Source: an uncultured Enterobacteriaceae bacterium (GTDB taxonomy: Bacteria; Pseudomonadota; Gammaproteobacteria; Enterobacterales; Enterobacteriaceae). From it: DNA of 64,000 bases. Position numbers and translations under genes: made by a program. The notes under the pieces are model-generated. The model ran no database searches and was not told where the DNA came from. It saw nothing but the letters and a program-made list of their open reading frames with translations. Below, piece after piece: positions 7,831-20,528 of this stretch (within the stretch, counting starts at the first letter, position 1; the number at the start of each line of letters is the position of its first letter). The stretch is taken from the NCBI GenBank assembly GCA_947631255.1, contig CANRKT010000001.1, positions 176,554-240,553 of the forward strand, given 5' to 3'.

Positions 7831-10062
7831 ATGGTTGCGGTTAGAAGTGCACATCTCAATAAAGCTGGTAAATTTGCGCCTGAAAAATGGATAGCAAGCC
7901 TCGGGATTTCAAACCAGCAGTCGTGTGAGCGCTTGGCCGAAACATGGTCATATTGTGAAAACCAGACCAAAGGGCATCCTGATGCCGAATTGTTGTTGTG
8001 GCGTGGCGTTGAGATGGTTGAAATTCTCTCCATGCTGAGCATGGATAACGAAACGTTACGCGCTGCACTGTTATTTCCCCTGATTGATGCCGGAGTCGTC
8101 ACTGAAGAAGTGATGCTGGAAAGCGTAGGAAAACCGGTGGTGATGCTGATTCACGGGGTGCGCGATATCGATGCGATTCGCCACCTTAAAGCCACCCATA
8201 ATGACTCCGTCTCCTCCGAGCAAGTCGACAATGTGCGACGCATGCTGCTGGCCATGGTGGATGATTTCCGCTGTGTTGTGATTAAGCTTGCTGAACGTAT
8301 TGCTCATCTACGTGAAGTGAAAGATGCTCCGGAAGATGAACGCGTTCTGGTTGCTAAAGAATGTACTAATATCTATGCGCCGTTGGCAAACCGTCTGGGG
8401 ATTGGCCAGCTAAAATGGGAAATGGAGGACTATTGCTTCCGTTATTTACACCCGGATGAATATAAACGCATAGCAAAACTGCTGCATGAACGGCGTATTG
8501 ACAGAGAACACTATATTGATGAGTTTGTCGCGATGCTGCGCTCCTCAATGAAAGAAGAAGGTGTAAAAGCCGAAGTCTATGGCCGACCTAAGCATATTTA
8601 CAGTATCTGGCGTAAGATGCAGAAAAAGCATTTGGCCTTTGATGAGCTGTTTGATGTGCGTGCCGTCCGAGTCATTGCTGAACGTTTACAAGATTGTTAT
8701 GCCGCCTTAGGTATTGTTCACACCCATTTCCGCCATTTACCCGATGAGTTCGACGATTATGTCGCTAACCCCAAGCCAAACGGTTACCAGTCAATTCATA
8801 CCGTGGTGCTTGGACCAAATGGCAAGACAATTGAAATTCAGATACGTACCCGACAGATGCATGAAGAGTCTGAACTGGGTGTTGCCGCTCACTGGAAATA
8901 TAAAGAGGGCAGTTCACGTAGCGGCAGTTCCGGCCATGAAGATCGTATCGCCTGGTTACGGAAACTGATAGCCTGGCAAGAAGAGATGTCCGACTCAGGT
9001 GAAATGCTTGATGAAGTCCGCAGCCAGGTATTTGACGACAGGGTTTATGTGTTTACGCCGAAAGGGGATGTGGTTGATTTACCAACAGGATCAACACCAT
9101 TGGATTTTGCCTACCATATTCACAGTGATGTCGGACATCGTTGTATTGGCGCCAAAATTGACGGGCGCATTGTTCCGTTTACCTATCAGCTGCAAATGGG
9201 TGATCAAATTGAAGTGATTACCCAGAAACAGCCTAACCCAAGCCGTGACTGGCTAAACCCTAACCTTGGTTACATTACCACCAGTCGTGGCCGGGCAAAA
9301 ATTCATAACTGGTTCCGTAAGCAAGACCGGGACAAAAATATTCTGGCTGGCCGGCAGATTCTGGATGATGAAATTGAACGCCTCGGTGTGAGCCTGAAAG
9401 ACGCTGAGAAGACTTTACTTCCGCGTTATAACTTCAATGAAATTGAGGAGTTACTGGCAGCGATTGGCGGCGGGGATATTCGTCTTAACCAGATGAGTAA
9501 CTATCTGCAAGCGAAGTTTAATAAACCCAGCGCGGAAGAGCAGGATGCCGCAGCGCTGCGCCAGTTGCAGCAGAAAAATCACTTACCACAGCAATCTCAG
9601 CGCAAAAACGATGGCCGGGTGGTGGTTGAAGGTGTGGGGAATCTGATGCACCATATTGCTCGCTGCTGCCAGCCGATTCCTGGTGATGAAATTATTGGTT
9701 TTATCACTCAGGGGCGCGGTATTTCCATCCACCAGGCTGACTGTGATCAGCTGGCAGAACTGAAATCTCATGCACCGGAACGTATCGTTGATGCAGTCTG
9801 GGGAGAAAGTTATTCCAGTGGTTATTCTCTGGTCGTACGTGTTACTGCCAATGACAGAAGTGGCTTACTGCGCGATATCACAACCATTCTTGCCAATGAA
9901 AAGGTCAATGTCTTGGGTGTCGCCAGTCGTAGTGATACCAAACAGCAGCTGGCGACCATTGATATGAATATTGAGATTTATAACCTACAAGTTTTAGGCC
10001 GGGTACTAGGGAAACTGAATCAAGTTCCCGATATTATTGATGCCCGACGACTGCATGGTTAA
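7831..10062 (+). CDS. relA: GTP pyrophosphokinase RelA, (p)ppGpp synthetase I
   Basis: RelA makes (p)ppGpp on stalled ribosomes during amino-acid starvation. It has 743 aa (E. coli 744). A degenerate HD region lacking hydrolase residues comes first. The synthetase domain follows at about 230-380, with GRPKHIYSIWRKMQKK and the RelA-type acidic motif EFDDY in place of the SpoT RxKD loop. Next are TGS at about 400-465 (VYVFTPKGDVVDLP), a helical linker, the zinc-finger region with RCCQPIPGDEIIG, and a C-terminal ACT domain from about 665. AGGAGAGAAG precedes the ATG. Only about 140 bp separate it from the rlmD remnant. mazEF, which follows relA in E. coli, is absent. Confidence 0.96.
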   Translation: MVAVRSAHLNKAGKFAPEKWIASLGISNQQSCERLAETWSYCENQTKGHPDAELLLWRGVEMVEILSMLSMDNETLRAALLFPLIDAGVVTEEVMLESVGKPVVMLIHGVRDIDAIRHLKATHNDSVSSEQVDNVRRMLLAMVDDFRCVVIKLAERIAHLREVKDAPEDERVLVAKECTNIYAPLANRLGIGQLKWEMEDYCFRYLHPDEYKRIAKLLHERRIDREHYIDEFVAMLRSSMKEEGVKAEVYGRPKHIYSIWRKMQKKHLAFDELFDVRAVRVIAERLQDCYAALGIVHTHFRHLPDEFDDYVANPKPNGYQSIHTVVLGPNGKTIEIQIRTRQMHEESELGVAAHWKYKEGSSRSGSSGHEDRIAWLRKLIAWQEEMSDSGEMLDEVRSQVFDDRVYVFTPKGDVVDLPTGSTPLDFAYHIHSDVGHRCIGAKIDGRIVPFTYQLQMGDQIEVITQKQPNPSRDWLNPNLGYITTSRGRAKIHNWFRKQDRDKNILAGRQILDDEIERLGVSLKDAEKTLLPRYNFNEIEELLAAIGGGDIRLNQMSNYLQAKFNKPSAEEQDAAALRQLQQKNHLPQQSQRKNDGRVVVEGVGNLMHHIARCCQPIPGDEIIGFITQGRGISIHQADCDQLAELKSHAPERIVDAVWGESYSSGYSLVVRVTANDRSGLLRDITTILANEKVNVLGVASRSDTKQQLATIDMNIEIYNLQVLGRVLGKLNQVPDIIDARRLHG

Positions 10063-10063
10063 G

Positions 10064-10183
10064 GTATACCCGTCATACTTCAAGTTGCCTGCGCCCAGCC
10101 CATCGAAGCACATAGTTTGTCTGTGCTCATCGACAGGCTGAACTGGGTGCTTACAGGCAACTCGAATTATTTTAGGTATATAT
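10064..10183. repeat. Palindromic intergenic repeat after relA
   Basis: This 120-bp stretch starts TATACCCGTCATACTTCAAGTTGCCTG and ends CAGGCAACTCGAATTATTTTAGGTATATA. Its two ends are therefore inverted copies (CAAGTTGCCTG against CAGGCAACTCG) and its middle (AGCACATAG...) is also partly self-complementary. Related ends occur at 7.7, 32.5 and 51.5 kb. It fills the relA-mazG gap. Confidence 0.75.
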
Positions 10184-10227
10184 CATCAGTATTATCATGA
10201 CCTGACGTATTTTTTTAAGGATTTATC

Positions 10228-11034
10228 ATGAGTCAGTTAAACCGTCTGCTCGGTATTATGCAGCGTCTGCGAGATCCCGAGAACGGTTGTCCGTGGGACA
10301 AAGTACAAACCAATGAAACGCTGGCACCCTTTACGCTGGAAGAGGCCTACGAAGTGCTGGATGCCATTCACCGTAATGACATCAACGGTTTGCGAGAAGA
10401 GCTGGGAGACTTACTGTTTCAGGTGGTGTTTTACGCTCAGATAGGTCAGGAACAGGGGCAGTTTAATTTTGAAGATGTCTGTCAGGCGATCAGTGACAAG
10501 TTAGAACGTCGACATGCGCCTATTTTCGCCAATAGTGAGGCTAACACCAGCCAAAAGGTGTTATCTCAGTGGGAAAATATTAAACGTGAAGAGCGGGCAG
10601 AAAAAGCGCAGCATTCTGTGCTTGATGATATTCCTGAAGCTTTCCCGGCACTGATGCGGGCGCAAAAAATTCAAAAACGCTGCTCAACTGTCGGTTTTGA
10701 CTGGGAAACCCTTGGTCCGGTACTGGACAAGGTGCATGAAGAAATTGACGAAGTGATGTTCGAAGCCCGCCAGGTGGTCGTTGATAAAGACAAACTGGAA
10801 GAAGAAGTGGGGGACTTACTGTTTGCAACCGTCAACCTTGCTCGCCACTTGGGCACAAAAGCAGAAACTGCGCTTCAGAAAGCAAACCGTAAATTCGACT
10901 CCCGTTTCCGACAGGTTGAGGCTATTATTGCCGCACAGGGGTTGAAGATGGAAGAAACCAGCCTGGACGTGATGGAAGAGGCCTGGCAACAGGTTAAACG
11001 TCAGGAAAAAATGAAATTGATGGGCGATAAATAG
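10228..11034 (+). CDS. mazG: Nucleoside triphosphate pyrophosphohydrolase MazG
   Basis: MazG hydrolyses (d)NTPs to NMPs and PPi. It is linked to house-cleaning and to control of ppGpp-mediated death. It contains two MazG repeats: N-terminal with EEAYEVLDAI and EELGDLLFQVVFYA (about residues 38-75), and C-terminal with EEIDEV and EEEVGDLLFATVNLARHL (about 172-211). The ExxE...ExxD metal ligands are present in both. At 268 aa it is slightly longer than the E. coli enzyme (263). AAGGA precedes the start. It follows relA in the same direction but is separated by a palindromic repeat, so it may have its own transcript. Confidence 0.95.
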   Translation: MSQLNRLLGIMQRLRDPENGCPWDKVQTNETLAPFTLEEAYEVLDAIHRNDINGLREELGDLLFQVVFYAQIGQEQGQFNFEDVCQAISDKLERRHAPIFANSEANTSQKVLSQWENIKREERAEKAQHSVLDDIPEAFPALMRAQKIQKRCSTVGFDWETLGPVLDKVHEEIDEVMFEARQVVVDKDKLEEEVGDLLFATVNLARHLGTKAETALQKANRKFDSRFRQVEAIIAAQGLKMEETSLDVMEEAWQQVKRQEKMKLMGDK

Positions 11035-11214
11035 CGACATATCAGTGTGATGGCAGTGACAGGCGAAAAATAGAACCATTAATAATCATTTTTTGCTAAA
11101 AATACAATTGGTTACCGAGCAATTGGCGTCTGTTTGCAAATGAAAATTTGTGGCATCTGCCCTGTTCGGGTATACTACTTTCCCGTCCTAGTACTCCATC
11201 GTCCTTAAACCTAA

Positions 11215-12867
<1,653 letters not shown>

Positions 12868-12884
12868 GCAGAGAGTAAGAACAG

Positions 12885-12914
12885 CAACGCGCGACAATTA
12901 TCGCGCGTTGTTTG
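12885..12914 (+). terminator. Hairpin terminator between pyrG and eno
   Basis: A perfect 10-bp stem (CAACGCGCGA / TCGCGCGTTG) with loop CAATTA is followed by TTTGT. It probably attenuates read-through from pyrG into eno. Confidence 0.7.
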
Positions 12915-12945
12915 TCTGGAGTTTTAGTTTAACATTGTGAATTGA

Positions 12946-14253
<1,308 letters not shown>

Positions 14254-14362
14254 TCTGCGCTGTTAATTTACAGACTGATGAACCTGCTTCGGCGCTGAGG
14301 GGCCCCATAAATCAGCGTGAATACACCAGCACCCTATTTTGGTAGGTTCTGGCGAAGTGGTT

Positions 14363-14390
14363 AAGAATAGTGCTCCGCACTGTTCTTTTT
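14363..14390 (+). terminator. Rho-independent terminator after eno
   Basis: An 11-bp stem with one G-U pair (AAGAATAGTGC / GCACTGTTCTT) closes a TCC loop and runs into a T tract. Confidence 0.8.
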
Positions 14391-14713
14391 AAGATTAGCG
14401 GAGAGTGTCGTAAGACATTCTCCGCTAATGTCAGATATGGAATACCCCGTCTCGACTTCAGGCTATTTGCCTGCCATCTCATATTTAATCCTTTATTTGC
14501 AGTGTGATAGCCAATAAGACACAACACTATTGTACTCAGTGTAAGTGCAGCGCCATTGATTAAAGCAGCAGTCGTATCAAGGATCGCAATTTTTCGGCAT
14601 TTATGGAAAGGGCAAGGCGTTTTTTTGCCGTTATAACACCCTTTCACGCTTTACATAGGATCTCCGTGTCAGGTTCTGCGATAATCAGCTTTTATGATTA
14701 AAACGGAATGATT
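14391..14713. other. Intergenic stretch eno-queE with a strong 16-bp hairpin
   Basis: No credible gene lies between the eno terminator and queE. At 14394-14429 a 16-bp stem (ATTAGCGGAGAGTGTC against GACATTCTCCGCTAAT, one G-U pair) has a GTAA loop and no T tract, so it is not an intrinsic terminator. The minus-strand frame that spans this region has no homology I recognise. The queE promoter must lie in the last 100 bp. Confidence 0.5.
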
Positions 14714-15385
14714 ATGCAGTATCCGATAAACGAGATGTTCCAGACCCTCCAGGGTGAGGGCTTTTATACTGGCGTGCCCGCCATCTTTATTCGTCTACAG
14801 GGGTGCCCGGTAGGTTGTGCCTGGTGTGATACCAAGCATACCTGGGATAAACTCGCTTCTCGTGAAATCTCACTGTTTAGCGTGTTAGCCAAAACCAAAG
14901 AAAGCGATAAATGGTCTGCGGCCAGCGCTGAAGAGTTGCTGACTATCATTATTCGACAAGGCTATACCGCACGGCATGTTGTGATCACCGGCGGCGAACC
15001 TTGTCTTTATGACTTAATCCCTTTAACGCAATTACTGGAAGCTAACGGCTTTAGCTGTCAGATAGAAACCAGTGGCACGCACCAAATTCTTTGTACCCCA
15101 GATACCTGGGTGACAGTTTCACCGAAGGTCAATATGCGTGGTGGCTACGATGTGTTGGGACAGGCGCTGGAACGTGCTAATGAGATAAAACATCCGGTGG
15201 GGCGGGTACGTGATATCGAAGCGCTGGACTTGCTGCTTGCTGCGTTACCCCCTGAGTCCAATCCTATTATCGCTCTACAGCCAATCAGTCAGAAAGAAGA
15301 CGCTACCCGTCTGTGCATTGAAACCTGTATTGCCCGCAACTGGCGGCTCTCAATGCAGACCCATAAATATCTGAATATAGCCTGA
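14714..15385 (+). CDS. queE: 7-carboxy-7-deazaguanine synthase QueE
   Basis: QueE is a radical SAM enzyme that rearranges 6-carboxytetrahydropterin to 7-carboxy-7-deazaguanine in queuosine synthesis. The cluster motif is CPVGCAWC, the CxxxCxxC form, near residues 31-38 (RLQGCPVGCAWCDTKHTW). ITGGEPCLYDL is the SAM-binding glycine motif and TSGTH the following strand. From the ATG at 14714, with ACGGA upstream, the length is 223 aa as in E. coli. An ATG two codons earlier has no room for a ribosome site. It is convergent with queD. Confidence 0.95.
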   Translation: MQYPINEMFQTLQGEGFYTGVPAIFIRLQGCPVGCAWCDTKHTWDKLASREISLFSVLAKTKESDKWSAASAEELLTIIIRQGYTARHVVITGGEPCLYDLIPLTQLLEANGFSCQIETSGTHQILCTPDTWVTVSPKVNMRGGYDVLGQALERANEIKHPVGRVRDIEALDLLLAALPPESNPIIALQPISQKEDATRLCIETCIARNWRLSMQTHKYLNIA

Positions 15386-15463
15386 TACTCAGTTTTACGC
15401 TGGCAAGTGCCCCGGTGACGGATCGGATGCTTTTGCCAGCGCCAAGTTAATGCCGAGACAGAC

Positions 15464-15823
15464 TTATCCCCGATAGATACAACCTGCCGTACAGGTTTCC
15501 TTCACCATCACTGCACTGAGTAAAGGCAGTGTCGGTTTTATTTCTTGCCAAATCCATTGCGCGAGAACTTCGCTGGTTGGGTTTTCCAGACCCGCGATGT
15601 CATTAAGGTAGAAGTGATCAAGTCTGTCATAGATAGGTCTGAATGCGGCTTTTAACTCAGCAAAGTCAATAATCCAGCCAGTATGGGGGTCTACTTCCCC
15701 AGTAATTTCCAGTCGGACCATAAACGAGTGACCATGCAACCGACCACACTTATGACCTGCCGGAACATGGGGTAAATGGTGAGCGGCTTCGAAGGTAAAA
15801 TCTTTAAACAAGGTGGTGGACAT
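15464..15823 (-). CDS. queD: 6-carboxy-5,6,7,8-tetrahydropterin synthase QueD
   Basis: QueD converts 7,8-dihydroneopterin triphosphate to 6-carboxytetrahydropterin, the substrate of QueE. It has 119 aa (E. coli 121). The zinc ligands are His16 (AAHHLP), His31 and His33 (GRLHGHSF), and the catalytic cysteine is in [10 protein letters not shown]. The carboxy terminus has [15 protein letters not shown]. It is convergent with queE, and divergent from cysJ across a 300-bp region. With queE here and queF at the window edge, three steps of the preQ1 pathway are encoded. Confidence 0.96.
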   Translation of the reverse strand: MSTTLFKDFTFEAAHHLPHVPAGHKCGRLHGHSFMVRLEITGEVDPHTGWIIDFAELKAAFRPIYDRLDHFYLNDIAGLENPTSEVLAQWIWQEIKPTLPLLSAVMVKETCTAGCIYRG

Positions 15824-16124
15824 AAAACATATCTCTAAGAACTAAAAACGAGCGGATGATAACGGAAAGCAATTTTTTTCGCATTAACTAAACCTTTACA
15901 GTTTTTCTGTTGTTGTTAGAATCTTGATGGGGTTCAAAAAACCAATAAATATCATTAGGTTAATTAACCTGTTTTACCACTAACCTTTATCTAAAAATAC
16001 GGTTAGTCATTTTAGTTATTTGTTATTGCTATCCTGTCTTTAATTGTTGTTAACTCTCTCGTTAATTTAGTGTCATTACCTTTAATAAGCCCTTTTCGTC
16101 TCAGTTACCGGAATCTTAAAACGC
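15824..16124. promoter_or_regulatory. Divergent queD / cysJ promoter region
   Basis: This 301-bp A+T-rich stretch contains no ORF. It must carry the cysJIH promoter, which in enterics is activated by CysB with N-acetylserine. I see runs such as TTAACC/GGTTAA repeats around 15955-15985 but cannot define a CysB site by eye. Confidence 0.45.
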
Positions 16125-17942
16125 ATGACAACTCAGGCTCCACCGACCATGATGCTGCCCTTGAATCAGGAGCAGCTGTCTCACCTGCAGGCGGCAACAG
16201 CCGATCTTTCTCACTCCCAGCTGGCTTGGTTGTCCGGTTATTTCTGGGGCGTTGTTAATCAGCAGACTCTGGCTCCCGGCGCTGCAGTTACCTCGGTCGC
16301 TTCACCAGCAGCGGTTGAGACCCCGACGATTACTTTGCTCTCAGCCTCGCAGACCGGTAATGCCAGACGTATCAGTGAGCAATTGCGTGATGAATTGCTG
16401 GCAGCAGATTTTAAAGTGAACCTGGTGAATGCTGGGGACTATAAATTCAAGCAAATTGCCCAGGAAAAACTGCTGATTATTATCACCTCCACTCAAGGGG
16501 AAGGTGAAACGCCTGAAGAAGCCGTTGCGCTGCATAAGTTCCTGTTCTCGAAAAAAGCACCTCGTCTGGAAGACAGCGCATTTGCGGTCTTTAGCCTTGG
16601 TGATTCGTCGTATGAATTTTTCTGTAAGGCGGGGAAAGACTTCGATACCCGTCTGGCTGAACTTGGGGCCGAACGCCTGTTAGACAGGGTTGATGCGGAT
16701 GTTGAATATCAGTCAGAGGCAAAAGCCTGGCGCGATAATCTGGTCACTCGACTGAAAGCGCGAGTCCCGGCAGCGGCGCCGACATCTGCTACGGTTGCGG
16801 CTGGAAATCAGACCGCCACTCACAGTGACTTATACACCAAAGAGTCACCGCTGACGGCAACGCTTTCGGTTAATCAAAAAATTACCGGACGTGTTTCCGA
16901 TAAAGACGTTCGTCATTTTGAAATTGACCTTGGTGATTCTGGCCTGCGTTATCAGCCAGGAGATGCACTGGGCGTCTGGTATAATAACTCACCAGAGCTG
17001 GTAAAAGAGTTGGTTGAGTTGCTGTGGCTGAAAGGTGATGAAAGTGTCCAGGTTGAGGGTAAAACATTACCGTTAAGCGAGGCACTGAGGACCCACTTTG
17101 AACTGACCATCAATACCGCCAATATCGTTGAGCAATATGCCCAGCTGACACGCAATACCCAGTTACTCGAACTCGTTGGGGATAAAGCGAAACTGCAACA
17201 TTACGCAGCCACCATACCAATTGTCGATATGGTGCGTTTTGCCCCGGCAGAACTGAATGCTGAGCAACTCATTGGGTTGTTACGTCCTCTGACACCTCGT
17301 TTGTATTCTATCGCCTCTTCACAGGCTGAAGCAGAAAGTGAAGTGCATATTACCGTTGGGGTTGTGCGCTATGACATCGAAGGCCGTGCCCGTACTGGTG
17401 GCGCTTCTGGTTTCCTCGCAGACGAGCTTGAAGAAGAGGGTGAAGTGCGTGTGTTCATTGAACATAATGATAACTTCCGTCTGCCAGCCAATCCGGAAAC
17501 ACCGGTCATTATGATTGGTCCGGGTACGGGGATTGCACCTTTCCGCGCCTTTATGCAACAACGTGATAATGAAGGTGCTGGCGGTAAAAACTGGTTGTTC
17601 TTTGGTAATCCGCACTTTACCGAAGATTTTCTCTACCAGGTTGAATGGCAGCGTTATGCCAAAGAGGGTTTGCTGACCAATATTGACCTGGCTTGGTCTC
17701 GTGATCAAAAACATAAAATATACGTACAAGATAAACTGCGCGAAAAAGGTGCAGAACTGTGGCGCTGGATCCAAGAGGGAGCCCACATTTACGTCTGTGG
17801 CGATGCAAGTCGTATGGCTAAAGACGTTGAGCAAGCATTACTGGAAGTGGTTGCCGAACACGGTGGAATGGATACCGAAACGGCGGATGAATTTTTAAGT
17901 GAGCTGCGCGTTGAGCGCCGTTATCAGCGAGATGTCTACTAA
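16125..17942 (+). CDS. cysJ: NADPH-dependent sulfite reductase flavoprotein alpha subunit
   Basis: CysJ passes electrons from NADPH through FAD and FMN to the CysI hemoprotein, which reduces sulfite to sulfide. It has 605 aa (E. coli 599). The N-terminal flavodoxin domain at about 65-210 has [11 protein letters not shown] and [12 protein letters not shown]. The FAD-binding reductase domain from about 240 has RLYSIASS and GGASGFLAD. The NADPH-binding segment has [16 protein letters not shown] and ends with the typical C-terminal [10 protein letters not shown]. The stop codon overlaps the cysI ATG by one base (TAATG), giving coupled translation of the cysJIH operon. Confidence 0.97.
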   Translation: MTTQAPPTMMLPLNQEQLSHLQAATADLSHSQLAWLSGYFWGVVNQQTLAPGAAVTSVASPAAVETPTITLLSASQTGNARRISEQLRDELLAADFKVNLVNAGDYKFKQIAQEKLLIIITSTQGEGETPEEAVALHKFLFSKKAPRLEDSAFAVFSLGDSSYEFFCKAGKDFDTRLAELGAERLLDRVDADVEYQSEAKAWRDNLVTRLKARVPAAAPTSATVAAGNQTATHSDLYTKESPLTATLSVNQKITGRVSDKDVRHFEIDLGDSGLRYQPGDALGVWYNNSPELVKELVELLWLKGDESVQVEGKTLPLSEALRTHFELTINTANIVEQYAQLTRNTQLLELVGDKAKLQHYAATIPIVDMVRFAPAELNAEQLIGLLRPLTPRLYSIASSQAEAESEVHITVGVVRYDIEGRARTGGASGFLADELEEEGEVRVFIEHNDNFRLPANPETPVIMIGPGTGIAPFRAFMQQRDNEGAGGKNWLFFGNPHFTEDFLYQVEWQRYAKEGLLTNIDLAWSRDQKHKIYVQDKLREKGAELWRWIQEGAHIYVCGDASRMAKDVEQALLEVVAEHGGMDTETADEFLSELRVERRYQRDVY

Positions 17943-19654
17943 TGAGCGAAAAACACCCCGGACCTTTAGTTGTTGAAGGCAAACTGGCCGATGCCGAACG
18001 AATGAAACGTGACAGTAACTATTTACGTGGCACCATCAAAGAAGACTTGAAAGAGGGTATTACTGGTGGTTTTCACGGCGATAACTTTCTGCTGATCCGT
18101 TTTCACGGTATGTACCAGCAGGATGACCGCGATATTCGTGCTGAACGTGCAGAGCAAAAGCTTGAGCCTCGCCATACCATGATGCTGCGTTGCCGCTTAC
18201 CGGGTGGCATCATTTCACCTCAACAGTGGATGGCTATCGACAAGTTTGCAGAAGATAAAACCCTGTACGGCAGTATCCGTATCACTAACCGTCAGACCTT
18301 CCAGTTTCACGGAATTGTAAAAAATAACGTTAAGCCTGCGCATGAAATGCTGCATGAAGTAGGGCTGGATGCGCTGGCGACTGCCAACGACGTGAACCGT
18401 AACGTTCTGTGTACCTCTAACCCGGTTGAGTCAGAGTTGCACCAGGAAGCCTATGAGTGGGCGAAGAAACTGTCTGAGCATCTGCTGCCACGTACGCGTG
18501 CTTATGCTGAAATCTGGTGGGATCAAGAAAAAGTCGCGACCACAGATGAAGAGCCGATTCTGGGCCAGACTTATCTGCCACGTAAATTTAAAACCACCGT
18601 GGTTATTCCGCCACAAAATGATGTCGATCTCCATGCTAATGACATGAACTTCATTGCCATTGCGGAAAACGGCAAATTGATTGGTTTTAACTTGTTGGTG
18701 GGTGGTGGCTTATCTATCGAACATGGTAATAAAAACACCTATGCCCGTACTGCCAGTGAATTTGGTTATATTCCACTGGAGCATACTCTGGCGGTGGCAG
18801 AGGCGGTGGTTACGACTCAGCGTGACTGGGGCAACCGTACCGATCGTAAAAATGCCAAGACTAAATACACTCTGGAACGTGTCGGTGTCGAGGTCTTCAA
18901 AGCCGAAGTCGAACGTCGTGCTGGTATCAAATTTGAACCTACCCGCGACTACGAATTCACCGGCCGTGGCGATCGCATTGGCTGGGTGAAAGGGATTGAT
19001 GATAAATGGCATCTGACGCTGTTTATTGAAAATGGTCGTATCCTCGATTATCCGGATAAGCCTTTAAAAACCGGATTACTGGAAATTGCACGCATTCACC
19101 AAGGGGATTTCCGCTTAACGGCTAATCAGAACCTGATAGTTGCCGGCGTACCGAAAAGTGAAAAAGCTAAAATTGAGAAACTGGCGAAAGCCCATGGCTT
19201 AATGGATGCGGTTACACCACAGCGTGAAAACTCGATGGCTTGTGTTGCTTTTCCTACTTGCCCGCTGGCAATGGCAGAGGCAGAACGTTTCTTACCTCAG
19301 TTTGTCACTAAAGTAGAGCAGGTGCTGGTTAAGCATAATATGCCAGACGAGCATATCGTGACCCGTGTGACCGGTTGTCCGAATGGTTGTGGTCGTGCGA
19401 TGCTGGCAGAGATTGGCCTGGTCGGTAAAGCGCCTGGCCGCTATAACTTGCATATCGGTGGCAATCGCATCGGTACCCGGATCCCACGTATGTACCGGGA
19501 AAACATTACTGAACCAGAAATCCTCGCTTCCATTGATGAATTAGTGGGACGTTGGGCAGTAGAGCGTGAAGCTAAAGAAGGTTTTGGTGACTTTACTATC
19601 CGTACCGGCATTATTCGCCCGGTACTGGATCCTGCTCGTGATCTCTGGGATTAA
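17942..19654 (+). CDS. cysI: Sulfite reductase hemoprotein beta subunit
   Basis: CysI carries siroheme and a [4Fe-4S] cluster and reduces sulfite to sulfide with six electrons from CysJ. It has 570 aa, as in E. coli. Cluster and siroheme cysteines are in [12 protein letters not shown] (near 434 and 440) and in [10 protein letters not shown] (near 479 and 483). The basic siroheme/sulfite-binding residues in [12 protein letters not shown] and [14 protein letters not shown] are present. It starts within the cysJ stop and is followed after 91 bp by cysH, in the canonical cysJIH order. Confidence 0.97.
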   Translation: MSEKHPGPLVVEGKLADAERMKRDSNYLRGTIKEDLKEGITGGFHGDNFLLIRFHGMYQQDDRDIRAERAEQKLEPRHTMMLRCRLPGGIISPQQWMAIDKFAEDKTLYGSIRITNRQTFQFHGIVKNNVKPAHEMLHEVGLDALATANDVNRNVLCTSNPVESELHQEAYEWAKKLSEHLLPRTRAYAEIWWDQEKVATTDEEPILGQTYLPRKFKTTVVIPPQNDVDLHANDMNFIAIAENGKLIGFNLLVGGGLSIEHGNKNTYARTASEFGYIPLEHTLAVAEAVVTTQRDWGNRTDRKNAKTKYTLERVGVEVFKAEVERRAGIKFEPTRDYEFTGRGDRIGWVKGIDDKWHLTLFIENGRILDYPDKPLKTGLLEIARIHQGDFRLTANQNLIVAGVPKSEKAKIEKLAKAHGLMDAVTPQRENSMACVAFPTCPLAMAEAERFLPQFVTKVEQVLVKHNMPDEHIVTRVTGCPNGCGRAMLAEIGLVGKAPGRYNLHIGGNRIGTRIPRMYRENITEPEILASIDELVGRWAVEREAKEGFGDFTIRTGIIRPVLDPARDLWD

Positions 19655-19745
19655 TACTGACTGATCCGGCAGTCTGAGCTGTCTGTTACGCTACCACGGG
19701 TCACAGACAGCTATATTCACTCTTTTCATTACAGTCGAGTTGCCT

Positions 19746-20477
19746 ATGTCCTTACCGAGCTTAACTACCTTAAATGAATTGCCGTCAGTTGAACGAGCGA
19801 TCGCGCTGGCGCAGGTCAATAATGACCTGGAAAAACTCACCGCCCAGCAGCGTGTTGCCTGGGCGCTGGAACATTTACCAGGTGAGTTTGTCTTGTCTTC
19901 CAGTTTTGGTATTCAGGCCGCAGTTTGTTTGCATCTGGTGAGCCAGCAGCGGCCAGATATTCCGGTTATTCTCACAGATACCGGTTATCTGTTTCCTGAA
20001 ACTTATCAGTTTATTGACGAGCTAACTGAAAAGCTGAAACTGAACCTTAAGGTTTACCGTGCGACTGAAAGTGCCACCTGGCAGGAAGCTCGCTATGGAA
20101 AACTCTGGGAGCAGGGAGTCGAAGGGATCACGCGCTATAACGACATCAATAAAGTGGAACCCATGAATCGGGCTTTAGAAGAGCTTCAGGCTCAGACCTG
20201 GTTTGCTGGTTTGCGCCGAGAGCAGTCAGGAAGTCGTGCACATTTACCGGTACTGGGTGTTCAGCGTGGTGTGTTTAAAATCCTGCCAATCATTGACTGG
20301 GATAACCGCACCGTATACCAGTATCTGACGGAGAATGGGTTGAAATATCATCCACTCTGGGATCAAGGCTACTTATCTGTGGGAGACACGCACACCACCC
20401 GTAAATGGGAGCCCGGTATGGCAGAGGAAGAGACCCGCTTCTTTGGGTTAAAACGTGAATGTGGGTTACATGAGTAA
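19746..20477 (+). CDS. cysH: Phosphoadenosine phosphosulfate (PAPS) reductase
   Basis: CysH reduces PAPS to sulfite using thioredoxin or glutaredoxin. It has 243 aa (E. coli 244). [14 protein letters not shown] is the PP-loop-like nucleotide motif, DTGYLFPET and [10 protein letters not shown] line the active site, and the catalytic cysteine is in the C-terminal KRECGLHE. The two extra CC pairs of iron-sulfur APS reductases are absent, so it is a PAPS enzyme. The ATG at 19746 is chosen over a TTG two codons upstream. It ends the cysJIH operon. Confidence 0.95.
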   Translation: MSLPSLTTLNELPSVERAIALAQVNNDLEKLTAQQRVAWALEHLPGEFVLSSSFGIQAAVCLHLVSQQRPDIPVILTDTGYLFPETYQFIDELTEKLKLNLKVYRATESATWQEARYGKLWEQGVEGITRYNDINKVEPMNRALEELQAQTWFAGLRREQSGSRAHLPVLGVQRGVFKILPIIDWDNRTVYQYLTENGLKYHPLWDQGYLSVGDTHTTRKWEPGMAEEETRFFGLKRECGLHE

Positions 20478-20528
20478 GATGTAAGCGAATCCGACCTGTA
20501 TGTTATGACAGGGCGGATATCAGCAGAG

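Noticed and set aside
14312..14647. 111-codon minus-strand ORF between eno and queE
   Set aside because: It covers the eno terminator and a long hairpin, has no recognised homology and no good start context.
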